From: Leptospira licerasiae serovar Varillal str. VAR 010
Lineage (GTDB): Bacteria > Spirochaetota > Leptospiria > Leptospirales > Leptospiraceae
DNA: 64,000 bases
Reading direction: 5' to 3'
Assembly: GCF_000244755.1 (NCBI RefSeq)
Contig: NZ_AHOO02000005.1
Location: 496,001-560,000, forward strand
Part shown: positions 47,852-58,359 of the stretch, piece after piece
How positions within the stretch are numbered: the stretch's first letter is position 1
Layout: each line of letters opens with the position of its first letter
Translations under genes and position numbers: made by a program
The notes under the pieces: model-generated
Database searches by the model: none
What the model saw: the letters and a program-made list of their open reading frames with translations, nothing else
Told to the model about the DNA's origin: nothing

Positions 47852-49738
47852 ATGAATTCTTCTTTTTTTCCCAATCGTTTTGATTGTGTGGTGGTCGGTG
47901 CGGGTCACGCAGGCTCCGAGGCTGCCTATGTCTCATCTATCGGAGGCGCTAGAACTTTACTCATCACAATGAACTTAGATACGATCGGACAGATGTCTTG
48001 TAACCCGGCTATCGGTGGGATTGCAAAAGGACATATGGTTCGAGAAGTAGATGCACTCGGTGGTTTAATGGGAAAGGTCATCGATGCTACCGGTATCCAG
48101 TTCAAAATGTTAAATACATCTAAAGGCCCTAGCGTTTGGGCTCCAAGAGCTCAAGCGGAGAAGAAAGAATACCAACTCAAAGTAAAACATACACTTGAAT
48201 CTATTCAGAACTTATCCATCAGGCAAGATACTGTAGAAGATCTTTTGATAGAAGGAGATCGTATTGTTGGAGTTCGGACAGGAAGAGGTTTCGAAATTTT
48301 CACCAATCATTTGATCTTAACTACAGGAACATTCTTATCTTCTATTGTTCATATTGGAACTTACCAAAAAGAGAACGGAAGATTCGGAGAACCTACAGTC
48401 AAAGGTCTTTCTCATTCACTTGCTAAGTATGATTTGAAATTGGGAAGATTGAAAACAGGAACTCCGCCGCGGATCCATAAAAATTCAGTAAATCTTTCCG
48501 TGATGAGCTTGCAAGAAGGTGATCCGGATCCTTCTCCTTTTTCTTTTTCTACAACTAAGATCACTCGTAGACAGATCCCTTGTTATATCACTTACACGAA
48601 TGAAAAAACTCATCAGCTCATCAATGAGAACATTCATCTTTCTCCTATGTATTCCGGTCAGATCAAATCGACTGGTCCTAGATATTGCCCTTCTATCGAA
48701 GATAAGATTGTTCGTTTTGCTGATAGAGAAAGGCATCAGATCTTTTTAGAACCAGAAGGTTACGATACACAAGAGATCTATTTGAATGGAGTCTCGACTA
48801 GTCTTCCGGAAGAAGTGCAATGGAAGCTTGTACGTTCCATTGCTGGACTAGAAGAAGCTGAGATCTTAAGACCTGGATATGCGATCGAGTATGACTATGT
48901 TGATCCAACGGAATTAAAACCGACTTTGGAAACTAAAAAGATCAAAGGTCTTTATCATGCGGGACAGATCAACGGCACTACCGGTTATGAAGAAGCTGCT
49001 GCCCAAGGTTTAGTTGCCGCTTACAGTGTGCTTTCTTCCTTGAGAGGGGAGGAGCCGATACTGTTTTCCAGAGGAGAGTCTTATATCGGAGTTCTTGTAG
49101 ATGATCTAGTTCATAAAGGTGTAGAAGATCCGTATAGAATGTTCACGTCTCGTGCGGAACATAGACTTCTTTTGAGACAAGACAATGCGGACCAAAGACT
49201 CATGAAGTACGGATATAAGATGGGTCTTGTATCGGAAGAAACCTTTAGCGAGATGAATAGTAGATACAAGAAGATATCTGAAGTTAAGGAAAAGATACAA
49301 TCAACTCCGCTTAAGCCTCTACCTGAGTTCGAAGCTCTACTAGAAAGGAAAGGCATCCAAAGTTTGAAGTATGGTGCGAAGTTGGATTCCTTTTTGAAAA
49401 GACCTGAGATTGCTTTCGAAGATGTTAAGTTTCTAGTGCCTGAGTCGGAGGAACTGAGTGCACAAGATAGAAAGGTCATCGAGATGGAGATCAAGTATGA
49501 GGGTTATATTAAAAGAGAACAAGATACTATCGATTGGAAGAATAAATATCTAACAACTCCAATACCTGAGACGATCGATTACTCTTTGGTGCCCGGTATT
49601 AAAAAAGAAGCCATCCAGAAACTGACAAAACATCGTCCTTTAAATTTAGAAAAGGCTGCTCAGATATCTGGTGTGGATCCAAGCGATATCGATATGCTTC
49701 TTTTTTATATTAAAGGAAGAAAGCCTAGCCCAGTTTAA
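47852..49738 (+). CDS. mnmG: tRNA uridine-5-carboxymethylaminomethyl modification enzyme MnmG (GidA)
   Basis: With MnmE it modifies U34 of certain tRNAs. The N-terminal FAD motif is [25 protein letters not shown], followed by the family-specific [23 protein letters not shown]. Further motifs are [25 protein letters not shown] and the [14 protein letters not shown] segment. The C-terminal helical domain ends [23 protein letters not shown]. Length (628 residues) is normal. It is the first gene of the gidA-rsmG-parA-parB cluster, here separated from rsmG by a secreted protein and a peptidase gene, and it ends in a strong terminator. Gene orientation along the chromosome switches just upstream of it. 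Confidence 0.96.
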   Translation: MNSSFFPNRFDCVVVGAGHAGSEAAYVSSIGGARTLLITMNLDTIGQMSCNPAIGGIAKGHMVREVDALGGLMGKVIDATGIQFKMLNTSKGPSVWAPRAQAEKKEYQLKVKHTLESIQNLSIRQDTVEDLLIEGDRIVGVRTGRGFEIFTNHLILTTGTFLSSIVHIGTYQKENGRFGEPTVKGLSHSLAKYDLKLGRLKTGTPPRIHKNSVNLSVMSLQEGDPDPSPFSFSTTKITRRQIPCYITYTNEKTHQLINENIHLSPMYSGQIKSTGPRYCPSIEDKIVRFADRERHQIFLEPEGYDTQEIYLNGVSTSLPEEVQWKLVRSIAGLEEAEILRPGYAIEYDYVDPTELKPTLETKKIKGLYHAGQINGTTGYEEAAAQGLVAAYSVLSSLRGEEPILFSRGESYIGVLVDDLVHKGVEDPYRMFTSRAEHRLLLRQDNADQRLMKYGYKMGLVSEETFSEMNSRYKKISEVKEKIQSTPLKPLPEFEALLERKGIQSLKYGAKLDSFLKRPEIAFEDVKFLVPESEELSAQDRKVIEMEIKYEGYIKREQDTIDWKNKYLTTPIPETIDYSLVPGIKKEAIQKLTKHRPLNLEKAAQISGVDPSDIDMLLFYIKGRKPSPV

Positions 49739-49766
49739 ACTTTCTGAACTATAGCCGATGAAATGA

Positions 49767-49797
49767 AAGACCCCGAGTTGCCTCGGGGTTTTTTATT
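49767..49797 (+). terminator. Intrinsic terminator of mnmG
   Basis: The stem CCCCGAG (49771-49777) pairs with CTCGGGG (49782-49788) around a TTGC loop, flanked by A-T pairs and followed by a T run to about 49797. It lies 30 bases after the mnmG stop, so mnmG is probably transcribed alone. Confidence 0.92.
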
Positions 49798-49879
49798 GTA
49801 GTGAATCACTTGGTGCTGAATGTAGATCGACCCGTCCCAAATAAGGAAGTTTATTGTGGTCCGAGTGTTGGAATTCCAA

Positions 49880-49895
49880 CGTTTCACATGAAACG
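49880..49895. other. parS: parS-like centromere site (one mismatch)
   Basis: The sequence CGTTTCACATGAAACG matches the near-universal chromosomal parS core GTTTCACGTGAAAC except for one G-to-A change at the centre. ParB binds parS and spreads from it. It is 315 bases from a perfect site and about 4.4 kb from parB, inside the space after mnmG. Confidence 0.8.
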
Positions 49896-50156
49896 TTTTT
49901 TAGAAAAACACTATCAGAGCTTATAAACTCTAATTCACTTCTTCCTAATTCTCATGAATTCAGATCGAGTAAAAGGGTACCCAAGGGTATTCAAACCATG
50001 TTGAAGTGTTTACCAAAGCTGGCGCGGATCTATATTCTTCTGATCAAATTATATGGGTAGATGATTCACTACCAAGTGTGACAAAACTTTCGGATTATAA
50101 TAGCCAATTCGATTTTACATTCACTTTGATGAGTATGTTGGAGTTTCAACAGGCGA

Positions 50157-50187
50157 ATATAAAAAAGGGAGGGTAATCTTCCCTCCC
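50157..50187 (-). terminator. Intrinsic terminator of the gene at 50218
   Basis: Read on the minus strand, GGGAGGG pairs with CCCTCCC (50167-50173 and 50181-50187) around a 7-base loop, and TTTTTT follows at 50161-50166. It is about 30 bases beyond the stop of the secreted-protein gene, so the perfect parS lies in the transcribed 3' untranslated part. Confidence 0.88.
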
Positions 50188-50194
50188 TTCGCTC

Positions 50195-50210
50195 TGTTTC
50201 ACGTGAAACG
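50195..50210. other. parS: parS centromere site (perfect core)
   Basis: TGTTTCACGTGAAACG contains the full palindromic 14-base core GTTTCACGTGAAAC of bacterial parS. It sits between the stop of the secreted-protein gene and that gene's terminator. With the second site at 49880 and parA/parB at 53501-55143 it forms a complete origin-proximal segregation locus. Confidence 0.93.
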
Positions 50211-50217
50211 CGAGTGA

Positions 50218-50961
50218 TTATTTTCCGTAAACAAGCTCGTGAGTTTTCTCCACGGCCCATTTATCTCCCTGCTTGATCAAGTAAGTGAATTGTTGCAAAC
50301 GATTGTCTTTATCCCAGATGAGTCGGTTCATTCTTTCGATCGTTCCTTGGACATTCATACGGCTCAGAAGTTTTCCGTTCGAATCAAAAGTCAGAACAGT
50401 TGACGCTGCTTGTTGCTTATCTTCGTTATATATATTCTGTTGAAATAGTCCCGGCTTGTTCGGGTCCTTAATGATCGCAAATCTTTCGGTGATCTTAGCA
50501 TCAGCCCATTCAGTTTGAGCTTCTTTTACTAAACCATTTTCACCCCAAGAGATGATTGTGCAGGTAAGTATATTCTTCCCGTCTTTATCAATTAGTTCAA
50601 TTGAAGAAAGGACTCCGGCTTTATTGTATCCGAAGTTTTTAGATTCAAGATTCACTCCGTCTTTATTATAGAGTTCTTCTTTTAAAATTTTACCTTCTTT
50701 ATATACAAACTTGGTGTAGCCGTCTGGTTTTCCATCTTGTCCGATGTAGTTTTCTTTAATTAATTTTCCGGAAGGATCATATTCATACTTCGCAGTATAG
50801 ATCAGATTACCTTTTGAATCTTTTACTAATTCTTGGCTAGGACCGCCCTTTTCGAAACCTAAAACGATCCTATCAGTATGTGACCACTTTCCAGGAGTGA
50901 AGGAATGGATCGGGCTGATGCAGAAGATAAAAACGAAGGAGAAGAATACTCTTTTTAACAT
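50218..50961 (-). CDS. Secreted repeat-containing hypothetical protein
   Basis: A signal peptide (RVFFSFVFIFCISPIHS) precedes 225 residues with recurring units of the type YEYDPSGKLIKENYIGQDGKPDGYTKFVYKEGKIL and NKAGVLSSIELIDKDGKNIL. These look like YD- or MORN-like beta-hairpin repeats, each centred on a Gly-Lys turn. No enzymatic motif is evident. The protein is probably periplasmic or surface-located. It is an isolated minus-strand gene inserted in the mnmG-rsmG-parAB cluster, with its own strong terminator, and the M20 peptidase gene is divergent from it. Confidence 0.7.
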   Translation of the reverse strand: MLKRVFFSFVFIFCISPIHSFTPGKWSHTDRIVLGFEKGGPSQELVKDSKGNLIYTAKYEYDPSGKLIKENYIGQDGKPDGYTKFVYKEGKILKEELYNKDGVNLESKNFGYNKAGVLSSIELIDKDGKNILTCTIISWGENGLVKEAQTEWADAKITERFAIIKDPNKPGLFQQNIYNEDKQQAASTVLTFDSNGKLLSRMNVQGTIERMNRLIWDKDNRLQQFTYLIKQGDKWAVEKTHELVYGK

Positions 50962-51272
50962 GGAGATTACCTCCCTCTAGACATCGACTATTTGTGTAAA
51001 ATGTTAAGAGTCTTTTTAGGAAATTTGAATGGGTTTCTTCCATAATGATACCGGATCAAGATCAGATATTTGGGTCTTTTCCTTTTGTAGTACCTGTAAG
51101 ACTCTTGGAATCTCATTTTATTTCAGTAGGAAGTCCTACATGAAATTATAACATTCGGCTCTCGAAATCAAAGGAAAACTCCTTGCCGAAGCTGACTGAC
51201 TGAATAATTTTTTACGGGCTTCTACATCTAAAACATTAGAAGCTAATAAAGAAAGATTAGTGGAGAGGAAAT
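50962..51272. other. Divergent intergenic region
   Basis: About 311 bases separate the secreted-protein gene from the M20 peptidase gene. TTGCCG (51183-51188) and TAATTT (51205-51210), spaced by 16 bases, could be the promoter of the peptidase gene, leaving a 5' leader of about 55 bases; a GGAGAGG ribosome-binding sequence precedes its ATG. The minus-strand gene has GGAGGTAATCTCC just before its start. Nothing else is recognised. Confidence 0.35.
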
Positions 51273-52733
51273 ATGTCCCTCAAAAAAATCGGGATCACGA
51301 TCCTTGCTCTTATTGCGATCTTCCTAATTTATACGATCGCATTCACTGAAAAAGGGATCAAACCCATTCAACCGGAAGCAAACATTCCGAACTTAGACTA
51401 CTCTGCTTTAAGTGAAGAGGCCGCAAAAGATCTACAAGCTTATATCAGGATAGCAACTATCAGAGGTAGAGAGAAAGAAGGAGCACTCTTTTTAAAATCT
51501 ATTTTAGACAAAAGAGGAATCCCTTCTCGCATCATTGAATATCCCGGTAAGCAGGACAGAGCATCTCTTCTTGCTGAGTTAAAAGGTAAGGATACAACTA
51601 AAGAAGGTTTAATACTCACAAATCATATCGATGTTGTAGAAGCGGATGCAAAAGACTGGGATGTTCCTCCATTCTCCGGAATAAGAAAAGGAGATAGAAT
51701 TCACGGAAGGGGTGCAGTGGATGTTAAGGGTCTTGGTATCATGCAGCTATATGCATTCTTACTTATCCATGAGAAGAAGATCCCGCTCGAAAGAAACTTA
51801 ATGTTCCTTGCGATTGCAGATGAAGAAAGTCGCTCGGAACATGGAGCTAGATTCCTAGTAGATAAACATAAAGAAATATTCAATGGTTACGAATATGTTT
51901 GGAACGAAGGTGGGACTGGGTCCAAAGACATCGCTATCAAAGGATCTAAAGTATTCAATATTCAACTCGCGGAAAAAGGCGCGGTATGGTTGGACTTAAA
52001 AGCTAAATCTATTCCGGGACATGGAAGTACTCCGCCGGTGAGTTATGCGGCAAAGTCCATGGTGGATTTTTTACAAGAAGTGCAGAACATCGGAAACAAA
52101 ACTATGATCAAGGACGAGACTGCTGCATTCTTTTATTCATTGGGTGGCATCAGTAATTTTCCGGACTCGTTTGTTTTAAAGAGATCTAGAAATCCTGTAC
52201 TATTTTTGATCTTAAAAGGTGTGATCAACTCTAATAGACACTTAAGAGCGATGACTAGAAACACAGTGAGCTTAACAGGTATAGATAGTCATCCGATTGG
52301 AATGAATGTGATCACTTCCGAAACGACCGGCTCATTAGACATTCGAATTCTTCCGGGACAAGATGAGAAAAAGATCTTTGAAGAAGTAAAAGCTCTCGGA
52401 GAAAAATACGGAGTAGAAGTTACTGCTCGTCACTTGGAATCGGGAAGTATTTCTCCGATGGATGGATTACTATTCAGAGTCCTTGCAGGAACTGTTACTT
52501 CAGTTGAACCGGGATCCATTGCCACACCGTTCTTATCGCCTGGAACTACCGACAGTTCCTATCTCAGACAGATTGGATTAAAATGTTACGGACTTATCCC
52601 TGCATTACTTTCCTCGGAAGAGATAGATGGTATTCATGGTAAGAACGAGAGTATGAGTGTTCCTCAGCTCAAGATGGGTATTGAAATTTTATTCAAGTCC
52701 ATCATCGAATACAATCACCAAGTCGCAAAGTAG
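51273..52733 (+). CDS. Membrane-anchored M20-family metallopeptidase
   Basis: One N-terminal membrane helix ([19 protein letters not shown]) anchors a di-zinc M20 hydrolase. The metal ligands are in [11 protein letters not shown] (His), [15 protein letters not shown] (bridging Asp) and [15 protein letters not shown] (Glu pair), with a final His in [11 protein letters not shown]. The lid domain lies between about residues 220 and 370. Length (486 residues) and the GRGA(V/L)D form match the carboxypeptidase S/PM20D1 branch. Substrates could be N-acyl amino acids or dipeptides; this is not readable. It ends one base before the rsmG start. Confidence 0.88.
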   Translation: MSLKKIGITILALIAIFLIYTIAFTEKGIKPIQPEANIPNLDYSALSEEAAKDLQAYIRIATIRGREKEGALFLKSILDKRGIPSRIIEYPGKQDRASLLAELKGKDTTKEGLILTNHIDVVEADAKDWDVPPFSGIRKGDRIHGRGAVDVKGLGIMQLYAFLLIHEKKIPLERNLMFLAIADEESRSEHGARFLVDKHKEIFNGYEYVWNEGGTGSKDIAIKGSKVFNIQLAEKGAVWLDLKAKSIPGHGSTPPVSYAAKSMVDFLQEVQNIGNKTMIKDETAAFFYSLGGISNFPDSFVLKRSRNPVLFLILKGVINSNRHLRAMTRNTVSLTGIDSHPIGMNVITSETTGSLDIRILPGQDEKKIFEEVKALGEKYGVEVTARHLESGSISPMDGLLFRVLAGTVTSVEPGSIATPFLSPGTTDSSYLRQIGLKCYGLIPALLSSEEIDGIHGKNESMSVPQLKMGIEILFKSIIEYNHQVAK

Positions 52734-52734
52734 A

Positions 52735-53500
<766 letters not shown>

Positions 53501-53523
<23 letters not shown>

Positions 53524-54262
53524 TAATCAAAAAGGCGGCGTAGGAAAGACTACTACCTCCATCAATCTTGCGGCAAATCTTGCTGCGATAGGCAAAAAGG
53601 TCCTGATCGTAGATTTTGATCCACAAGGTAACTCGGGATCCGGTTTAGGATTCGAGATCAACACTCTCCAAAATACTTCTTATGAACTTTTGATCGGAGA
53701 GTCTTCCGCAGCGGAATGTATCAAAAGAACTGATATCGAAAATCTTCATATCATTCCTTCCAATATCAATTTGTCCGGTGCAGAAGCTGACTTATTGGGA
53801 GAAGAAAATCGCGAATATCGTTTAAAAGATGCGATCGGTCATTTGAGAACAGAGTATGATTATATACTGATCGATTGTCCACCTTCTCTCGGCGTCCTTA
53901 CTATCAATGCATTGTCCGCGGCCGACAGCGTAATGATCACTCTGCAAACGGAATACTTCGCTTTGGAAGGACTGACCCAACTTATGAAGATTATTTCTCT
54001 CGTTCAGGAAAAATTGAATCCTTCTCTAGAGCTTGAGGGTGTTTTACTCACGATGTTCGATAAGAGAACCAATCTGGCTCAACAAGTGGCAGAGGACGTT
54101 AAGTCTTACTTTAAAGAAAAAGTATATACTACTGTTATCCCAAGAAACATTAAACTTTCAGAAGCTCCTTCTTTCGGTAAGTCTATTCTTTCCTATGATC
54201 CAGATGGGATTGGTGGACAAAGTTACAGAAGTCTAGCATTAGAAGTTGCCGGTAAAAATTAA
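53501..54262 (+). CDS. parA: Chromosome partitioning ATPase ParA (Soj)
   Basis: ParA binds DNA as an ATP dimer and moves ParB-parS complexes, and in several bacteria also regulates DnaA. The deviant Walker A motif [18 protein letters not shown] is at about residues 10-27, followed by [33 protein letters not shown] (Walker B), and the [16 protein letters not shown] segment. Length (253 residues) is typical of chromosomal Soj proteins without an N-terminal HTH. The gene overlaps rsmG and shares one base with parB (TAATG). Confidence 0.95.
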
Positions 54263-55143
54263 TGAGTGCTAGCGCAAAACCGAAAGCATTAGGTAGAGGA
54301 CTAGGCAATTTAATTCCTGTTTCGGAGGAAAAATCTTTCAAGGAAGCAGGGGGAGAAGGTTCACTCAAAGAAGTTAAACTTTCCGAGATCCGTCCAAATC
54401 CCGACCAACCTAGAAGAACTTTTAACGAAGAATCTTTGCGAGAACTTGCGGAAACAATTAAGGCTCATGGAGTTATCCAACCGATCGTAGTAAAAGATAC
54501 TGGATCGGGATATGAGATCATCTCCGGAGAAAGAAGATACCGTGCATGTAAAATTGCAGGCTTTATAAAAATCCCAGTTGTAGTTAAGAAGGCGAATGTC
54601 CAACAAACTTTGGAAATGGCTCTGATTGAGAATATCCAAAGAGAAAATCTAAACCCGATCGAAGAGGCTTTGGCTTACAAAACTCTTTCTGAAAAATCCG
54701 GATTAAAGATCACGGATATTGCATCACGTGTTGGAAAGAATCGCGCGACAGTTTCTAACCTGATCCGTCTTTTACAATTACCTGATTCAGTTATGGATTT
54801 GGTTAAGAATGGTAGAATATCCGAAGGTCATGCTAGACCGCTTCTATCCATTGCGGATCGCAAAAAATCGGAACAACTCGCATATCAAATTGCGGAGAAA
54901 GGTTTAACTGTCCGCCAAGTAGAAGATATCGTTGCTAATCTAACGGAAGAAGCTCCTGTTCGTGAGAAGAAAAAATCCAAACGTAAAGAAGTGGATATTG
55001 TAGAGCTTGAGAATAAGTTCCGCAAAAAGTATTCTATGAAAGTGGATATTACCCATAATTCTTCTTCTGGAAAAGGAAAACTTAGTATTGCTTATCCAAG
55101 TTTGGATGCCTTGCAGAAAGTTTTAGATGCCTTAGGGTTATAA
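54262..55143 (+). CDS. parB: Chromosome partitioning CTPase ParB (Spo0J)
   Basis: ParB loads at parS as a CTP-dependent DNA clamp. The N-terminal domain shows [35 protein letters not shown] and the CTP-binding box GERRYRACK at about residues 92-100. The parS-recognising HTH includes [21 protein letters not shown] and [20 protein letters not shown], with GHARPLLS following. The C-terminal dimerisation domain covers about the last 45 residues. Length (293 residues) is normal. Two parS sites are 4-4.4 kb upstream. The thioesterase gene follows after 34 bases. Confidence 0.95.
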   Translation: MSASAKPKALGRGLGNLIPVSEEKSFKEAGGEGSLKEVKLSEIRPNPDQPRRTFNEESLRELAETIKAHGVIQPIVVKDTGSGYEIISGERRYRACKIAGFIKIPVVVKKANVQQTLEMALIENIQRENLNPIEEALAYKTLSEKSGLKITDIASRVGKNRATVSNLIRLLQLPDSVMDLVKNGRISEGHARPLLSIADRKKSEQLAYQIAEKGLTVRQVEDIVANLTEEAPVREKKKSKRKEVDIVELENKFRKKYSMKVDITHNSSSGKGKLSIAYPSLDALQKVLDALGL

Positions 55144-55177
55144 CCCTTAGAATAATTTTGGTCATAAAAAATAGTCC

Positions 55178-55603
55178 ATGTGCTCAAACGATTCGGGATT
55201 CTATTATACTTTAAGAGTACGTTATTCCGAGATCGACGCACAAGCAGTAGTATTCAACGCTCATTATCTTACTTATTTCGATACAGCTCTAAATGAGTAC
55301 ATGAGATTTCTTAAATACGACTATAAGGGTGAATTAGAGAAGAATGGCCTCGACTTTGTAGTCACTCGCTCGCTGATCGAATACAGAGCACCTGCAAGAT
55401 TCGACGAAGAATTAAAAATTTATGTGAAAGCAGGAGAGATTAAACCTGCGAGTATCCTTTGGAATATTCAAGTTCGAAAAGTATCAGACGATAGCTTGGT
55501 TTGTAATGGAGAATTGACCTGGGCATTCTTATTATTGGAATCCAGAAAGCCCGCAAAACTTCCGGAAGTCTTTAAGAACTTAGGCGCTCAAAAACGATCT
55601 TAA
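55178..55603 (+). CDS. Acyl-CoA thioesterase of the 4HBT/YbgC hotdog family
   Basis: The hotdog fold is recognisable: RVRYSEIDAQAVVFNAHYLTYFDTALNEYMR carries the conserved aspartate (SEID) and the YLTYFD helix start, then a helix and the strand FVVTRSLIEYRAPARFDEELKIYV. Length (141 residues) matches YbgC- and FadM-like thioesterases, which cleave short- or medium-chain acyl-CoA. The true substrate is not known. It is co-directional with parB and converges with the YaaR gene, overlapping its end by four bases. Confidence 0.85.
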   Translation: MCSNDSGFYYTLRVRYSEIDAQAVVFNAHYLTYFDTALNEYMRFLKYDYKGELEKNGLDFVVTRSLIEYRAPARFDEELKIYVKAGEIKPASILWNIQVRKVSDDSLVCNGELTWAFLLLESRKPAKLPEVFKNLGAQKRS

Positions 55604-56106
55604 TTCATTAGATCTACTAATAGACCTCGAATATCTTCCATTCTTTTCATTAGATCAAAAGTAGAATTCTCAGGATGAACGATAAAGTCTGCGAGAGTTT
55701 GGATCTTATCGTCTACAATCTGAACTACCTGGTAAACTTTCTCGGATCCACCTCTAGCTCTTGTACGTAAAGTTTCTATACTTGTGTTTCTATCTAGGAC
55801 TTCTTTCAAGATACCTTGAACGATCCTTTTATAAACTTCTAGATTTGCATATGTGGGAGATTTTAAAAAATTTCTCTCTGCATCCGGAAGATCTCTAAGT
55901 AAAGAATTTAGATCTCTTGTTCTTTCCTGATTATAAGGAAGTAGATGTTCTACTAAATCGAAAAACTCACTTTTAGAATCAGGAATCTGGGAATCGGAAA
56001 CGGAACTTGGTACAGGTTGGTATATAGAAGCGTTTAGAGAAAGTCCGAAGTCTCTTTTTTTACGTGATTCTGTGCGAGGGTCTTTTTGTTGAGATTGGAT
56101 CTTCAA
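55600..56106 (-). CDS. YaaR-family (DUF327) protein
   Basis: The C-terminal 110 residues follow the DUF327 pattern: ERNFLKSPTYANLEVYKRIVQGILKEVLDR, then RGGSEKVYQVVQIVDDKIQTLADFIV. These are helical proteins of uncertain role, known in Bacillus as YaaR and in spirochetes. The first 60 residues are polar and likely disordered. The ATG at 56106 overlaps the bactofilin stop by four bases, so it is in one operon with bactofilin and the LytM-like gene. A link to cell shape is inference from context only. Confidence 0.75.
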   Translation of the reverse strand: MKIQSQQKDPRTESRKKRDFGLSLNASIYQPVPSSVSDSQIPDSKSEFFDLVEHLLPYNQERTRDLNSLLRDLPDAERNFLKSPTYANLEVYKRIVQGILKEVLDRNTSIETLRTRARGGSEKVYQVVQIVDDKIQTLADFIVHPENSTFDLMKRMEDIRGLLVDLMN

Positions 56107-56450
56107 TGAGTGGTCGGGTTAATCTTACAATTTCCCTCGAATTGTACTCCCTCTTCCATAACTACCTTTGGAGTGATGATATCACCTTTCATACGGCAGC
56201 TTGCGAGTAGAGTCACTCGTTCCGACGCGAATATATTCCCATTAATTTCACCGCCGGCGACGACAATACGAGCTTTAATATCCGTATCGACGATTCCGGT
56301 CTTTCCGATTAGGACTTTTCCGTCGGTTTTTATGGTTCCCCTAAAAATACCGTCAATACGTAGAAGCCCGGAAAGTTTGAAGTCTCCGCTGAATTCGGCG
56401 CCTTCGCCGATGATGCTATTTACTGCTAATTGCTCTTCTGTATGGGCCAT
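56103..56450 (-). CDS. Bactofilin
   Basis: Bactofilins polymerise without nucleotides into membrane-associated filaments that affect cell shape; a bactofilin is reported to influence the helical form of L. biflexa. The 115-residue protein is one DUF583 beta-helix: NSIIGEGAEFSGDFKLSGLLRIDGIFRGTIKTDGKVLIGKTG, then GEINGNIFASERVTLLASCRMKGDI. The short flanking tails are usual. The start ATG overlaps the stop of the LytM-like gene (TGATG) and the stop overlaps YaaR, giving tight coupling of three genes. Confidence 0.92.
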   Translation of the reverse strand: MAHTEEQLAVNSIIGEGAEFSGDFKLSGLLRIDGIFRGTIKTDGKVLIGKTGIVDTDIKARIVVAGGEINGNIFASERVTLLASCRMKGDIITPKVVMEEGVQFEGNCKINPTTH

Positions 56451-57448
56451 CAGTCTTGGATCTGGTTCAAGAATGCAAAAGGATCGATCGCTCTGGTACC
56501 CACATGAATTTCATAATGAAGACTGTACTGGGGACTGTTTTCCGATTTTCCAACAAAGCCTAGGACTTCGTTTTTAGAAATTTGCTGGTGTGCTTTCACT
56601 TTTACACGATCCAGATTTGAGTAAATCGTTTTCCATCCGAATTTGTGGATTACCTTAACAAAGTAACCGGTGTTGCGTGTATATCCGATCTCGTCGACCG
56701 TACCAGGTGCAGTTGCGACTACTTCTGATCCAGGGAACGCTCCAATATCCAATCCGTTGTTAAAGTCTCTGCGAGCTGTAACCGGATTTAGATATTCTCC
56801 GTAAGGATAAAGAACGTAACCTTTAACGGGCCAAATCGACGGGGTCTGGCGGATTAGATTTTTACGTTTTTTTAATATACTTATGATTTCTTGAGTAAGT
56901 TCGTTAGCTACTTTAAGATTGTGGACGTCTTCTTTTAATCTAAAAACTTCCGCTCCTGGTGCTAAGTTATTATCGGAACCAAGAGCGAGTTTTTCAGCTC
57001 CACCGATCCCTTTCGCCACCTTGGAATTATCTCCGGTCAGTCTTCCGTAAAGAGCACCCACATGGTTGTGATAATATTCAACATGCTCGTGGAGTCCGTT
57101 GATCTCTTCTTTCATTTTTGCAGACTGACGAATGAAGTCTTGGTTGGATAAGTTCAATTCCGTAAGTTGGTGAATAGATCCGGAATGACTGAGAACGTTG
57201 ATAGAGCTGATAAGAAGAAGGACCAGAATTGTCCCGATGAAGATGGTGATCGCTCTGTAAGAGATATGGAAGTTGATCGTCTTTTGTTCGGAGTGAGGGA
57301 TAACCATCACAGTGAGACGTTCTTTACCCTTCTTATTCCAATTTGCTATTTTGATATCTAGCTTAAGCTTCAGATCTTGGTATTTATATCTGAGCCTATA
57401 ATAAAGTAGTGCAAGATAGGATTTAAGATTCAAGCTATTATGTCCCAA
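56450..57448 (-). CDS. Degenerate LytM (M23-like) membrane protein
   Basis: An N-terminal cytoplasmic segment, one membrane helix ([21 protein letters not shown], about residues 67-87), and a coiled coil (about 90-130) lead to a C-terminal LytM domain (about 225-332). In active M23 enzymes this domain has HxxxD, a Y-x-H and HxH. Here these read NNGLD (residues 230-234), YSN (276-278) and SLH (309-311), so one zinc ligand and both catalytic histidines are changed while Asp and the last His remain. By family precedent (EnvC, NlpD), such proteins activate amidases or bind wall. It opens the bactofilin-YaaR operon. Confidence 0.85.
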   Translation of the reverse strand: MGHNSLNLKSYLALLYYRLRYKYQDLKLKLDIKIANWNKKGKERLTVMVIPHSEQKTINFHISYRAITIFIGTILVLLLISSINVLSHSGSIHQLTELNLSNQDFIRQSAKMKEEINGLHEHVEYYHNHVGALYGRLTGDNSKVAKGIGGAEKLALGSDNNLAPGAEVFRLKEDVHNLKVANELTQEIISILKKRKNLIRQTPSIWPVKGYVLYPYGEYLNPVTARRDFNNGLDIGAFPGSEVVATAPGTVDEIGYTRNTGYFVKVIHKFGWKTIYSNLDRVKVKAHQQISKNEVLGFVGKSENSPQYSLHYEIHVGTRAIDPFAFLNQIQD

Positions 57449-57552
57449 ACCAACGAGTTTCCCCGTTCCGTTGTTATGCTGTAAGGATTCTAAAAAATTC
57501 TCTTTTCAGTCAATACAAATCATGAAAACTGCCTTTTAAAAGCCGTTTTCAC

Positions 57553-58359
57553 ATGTACTCCATCATCGACACTCACTGCCACTTAGATATAATACAAGAG
57601 CAAGGGCAGGATATTGCAGAATCTCTAAAAAAAGCAAAAGAATCCGGTATAAAAAAGATCGTCCAGATCGGTATCGACCTTGAGAGCTCAATTAGAGCGA
57701 AAGGTTTATCTGAAAAATTTTCAGATGAAGAGATAGAAATTTTTTATTCGATCGGTTGCCATCCAACGGAAACTCATGAGTTCCCTAAAAAAGAGGAAAT
57801 TTTGACACTAGTCAAAGAAAACGTGACGGACCAAAAGTTATCCGCGATTGGAGAGATCGGGTTAGATTACTATCATGATGCGTCGACTAAAGCGTATCAG
57901 ACGGAAGTATTACATTCCTTCTTAGAAGCTTCTTCTCAATATTCTCTTCCAGTTGTTATTCATTCTAGAGATGCGGCAGAAGATACGGTCTCTATCTTAA
58001 AAGAACATAGGGACATGGCATTCGGAGTGATCCATTGTTTTACTTACGATTATCCTACGGCAAAGAAGTTAGTAGACTTAGGATATTATATTTCATTTTC
58101 GGGAATCGTCGCTTTTAAGAATGCGAGAGATATCCAGGAAGCGGCGGAAAAACTTCCTTTAGAAAGTATGTTGATCGAAACGGACGCGCCGTTTCTTGCT
58201 CCACCTCCTTTTAGGGGAAAGAGGAACGAACCGTCTTACACCAAATTTGTATTAGAAAAGATGTTCTCGCTTAGAAAAGAACCCAACTCGGAAGTAGAAA
58301 AAACTTTGTATAATAATTCCTTAAAATTCACGCAAAGGAAGGCGTATCATCATGATTGA
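57553..58359 (+). CDS. tatD: TatD-family metal-dependent DNase
   Basis: The amidohydrolase-like barrel shows IIDTHCHLD (HxH metal ligands), [13 protein letters not shown] (catalytic Glu), [13 protein letters not shown] (His), [10 protein letters not shown] (His) and [21 protein letters not shown] (Asp). Length (268 residues) is normal. TatD-type enzymes are 3'-5' nucleases acting on damaged DNA; related YcfH/YabD proteins may act on other substrates, so the name follows the family. It overlaps serS by eight bases and is divergent from the LytM-like gene across 104 bases. Confidence 0.9.
   Translation: MYSIIDTHCHLDIIQEQGQDIAESLKKAKESGIKKIVQIGIDLESSIRAKGLSEKFSDEEIEIFYSIGCHPTETHEFPKKEEILTLVKENVTDQKLSAIGEIGLDYYHDASTKAYQTEVLHSFLEASSQYSLPVVIHSRDAAEDTVSILKEHRDMAFGVIHCFTYDYPTAKKLVDLGYYISFSGIVAFKNARDIQEAAEKLPLESMLIETDAPFLAPPPFRGKRNEPSYTKFVLEKMFSLRKEPNSEVEKTLYNNSLKFTQRKAYHHD

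Larger units (their letters stand above)
49739..50217. other. Gene-free region holding terminators and two parS sites
   Basis: This 479-base space contains the mnmG terminator, parS at 49880 and 50195, and a terminator for the gene at 50218. A 68-codon frame at 49854-50060 reads through the first parS and has no convincing start signal. Between 49900 and 50156 I see no further recognisable element. The region is probably a centromere-like segment loaded with ParB. Confidence 0.7.

Noticed and set aside
49854..50060. 68-codon plus-strand frame between mnmG and parS
   Set aside because: It reads through the variant parS site, has no convincing ribosome-binding site, and its composition does not look like a real protein.
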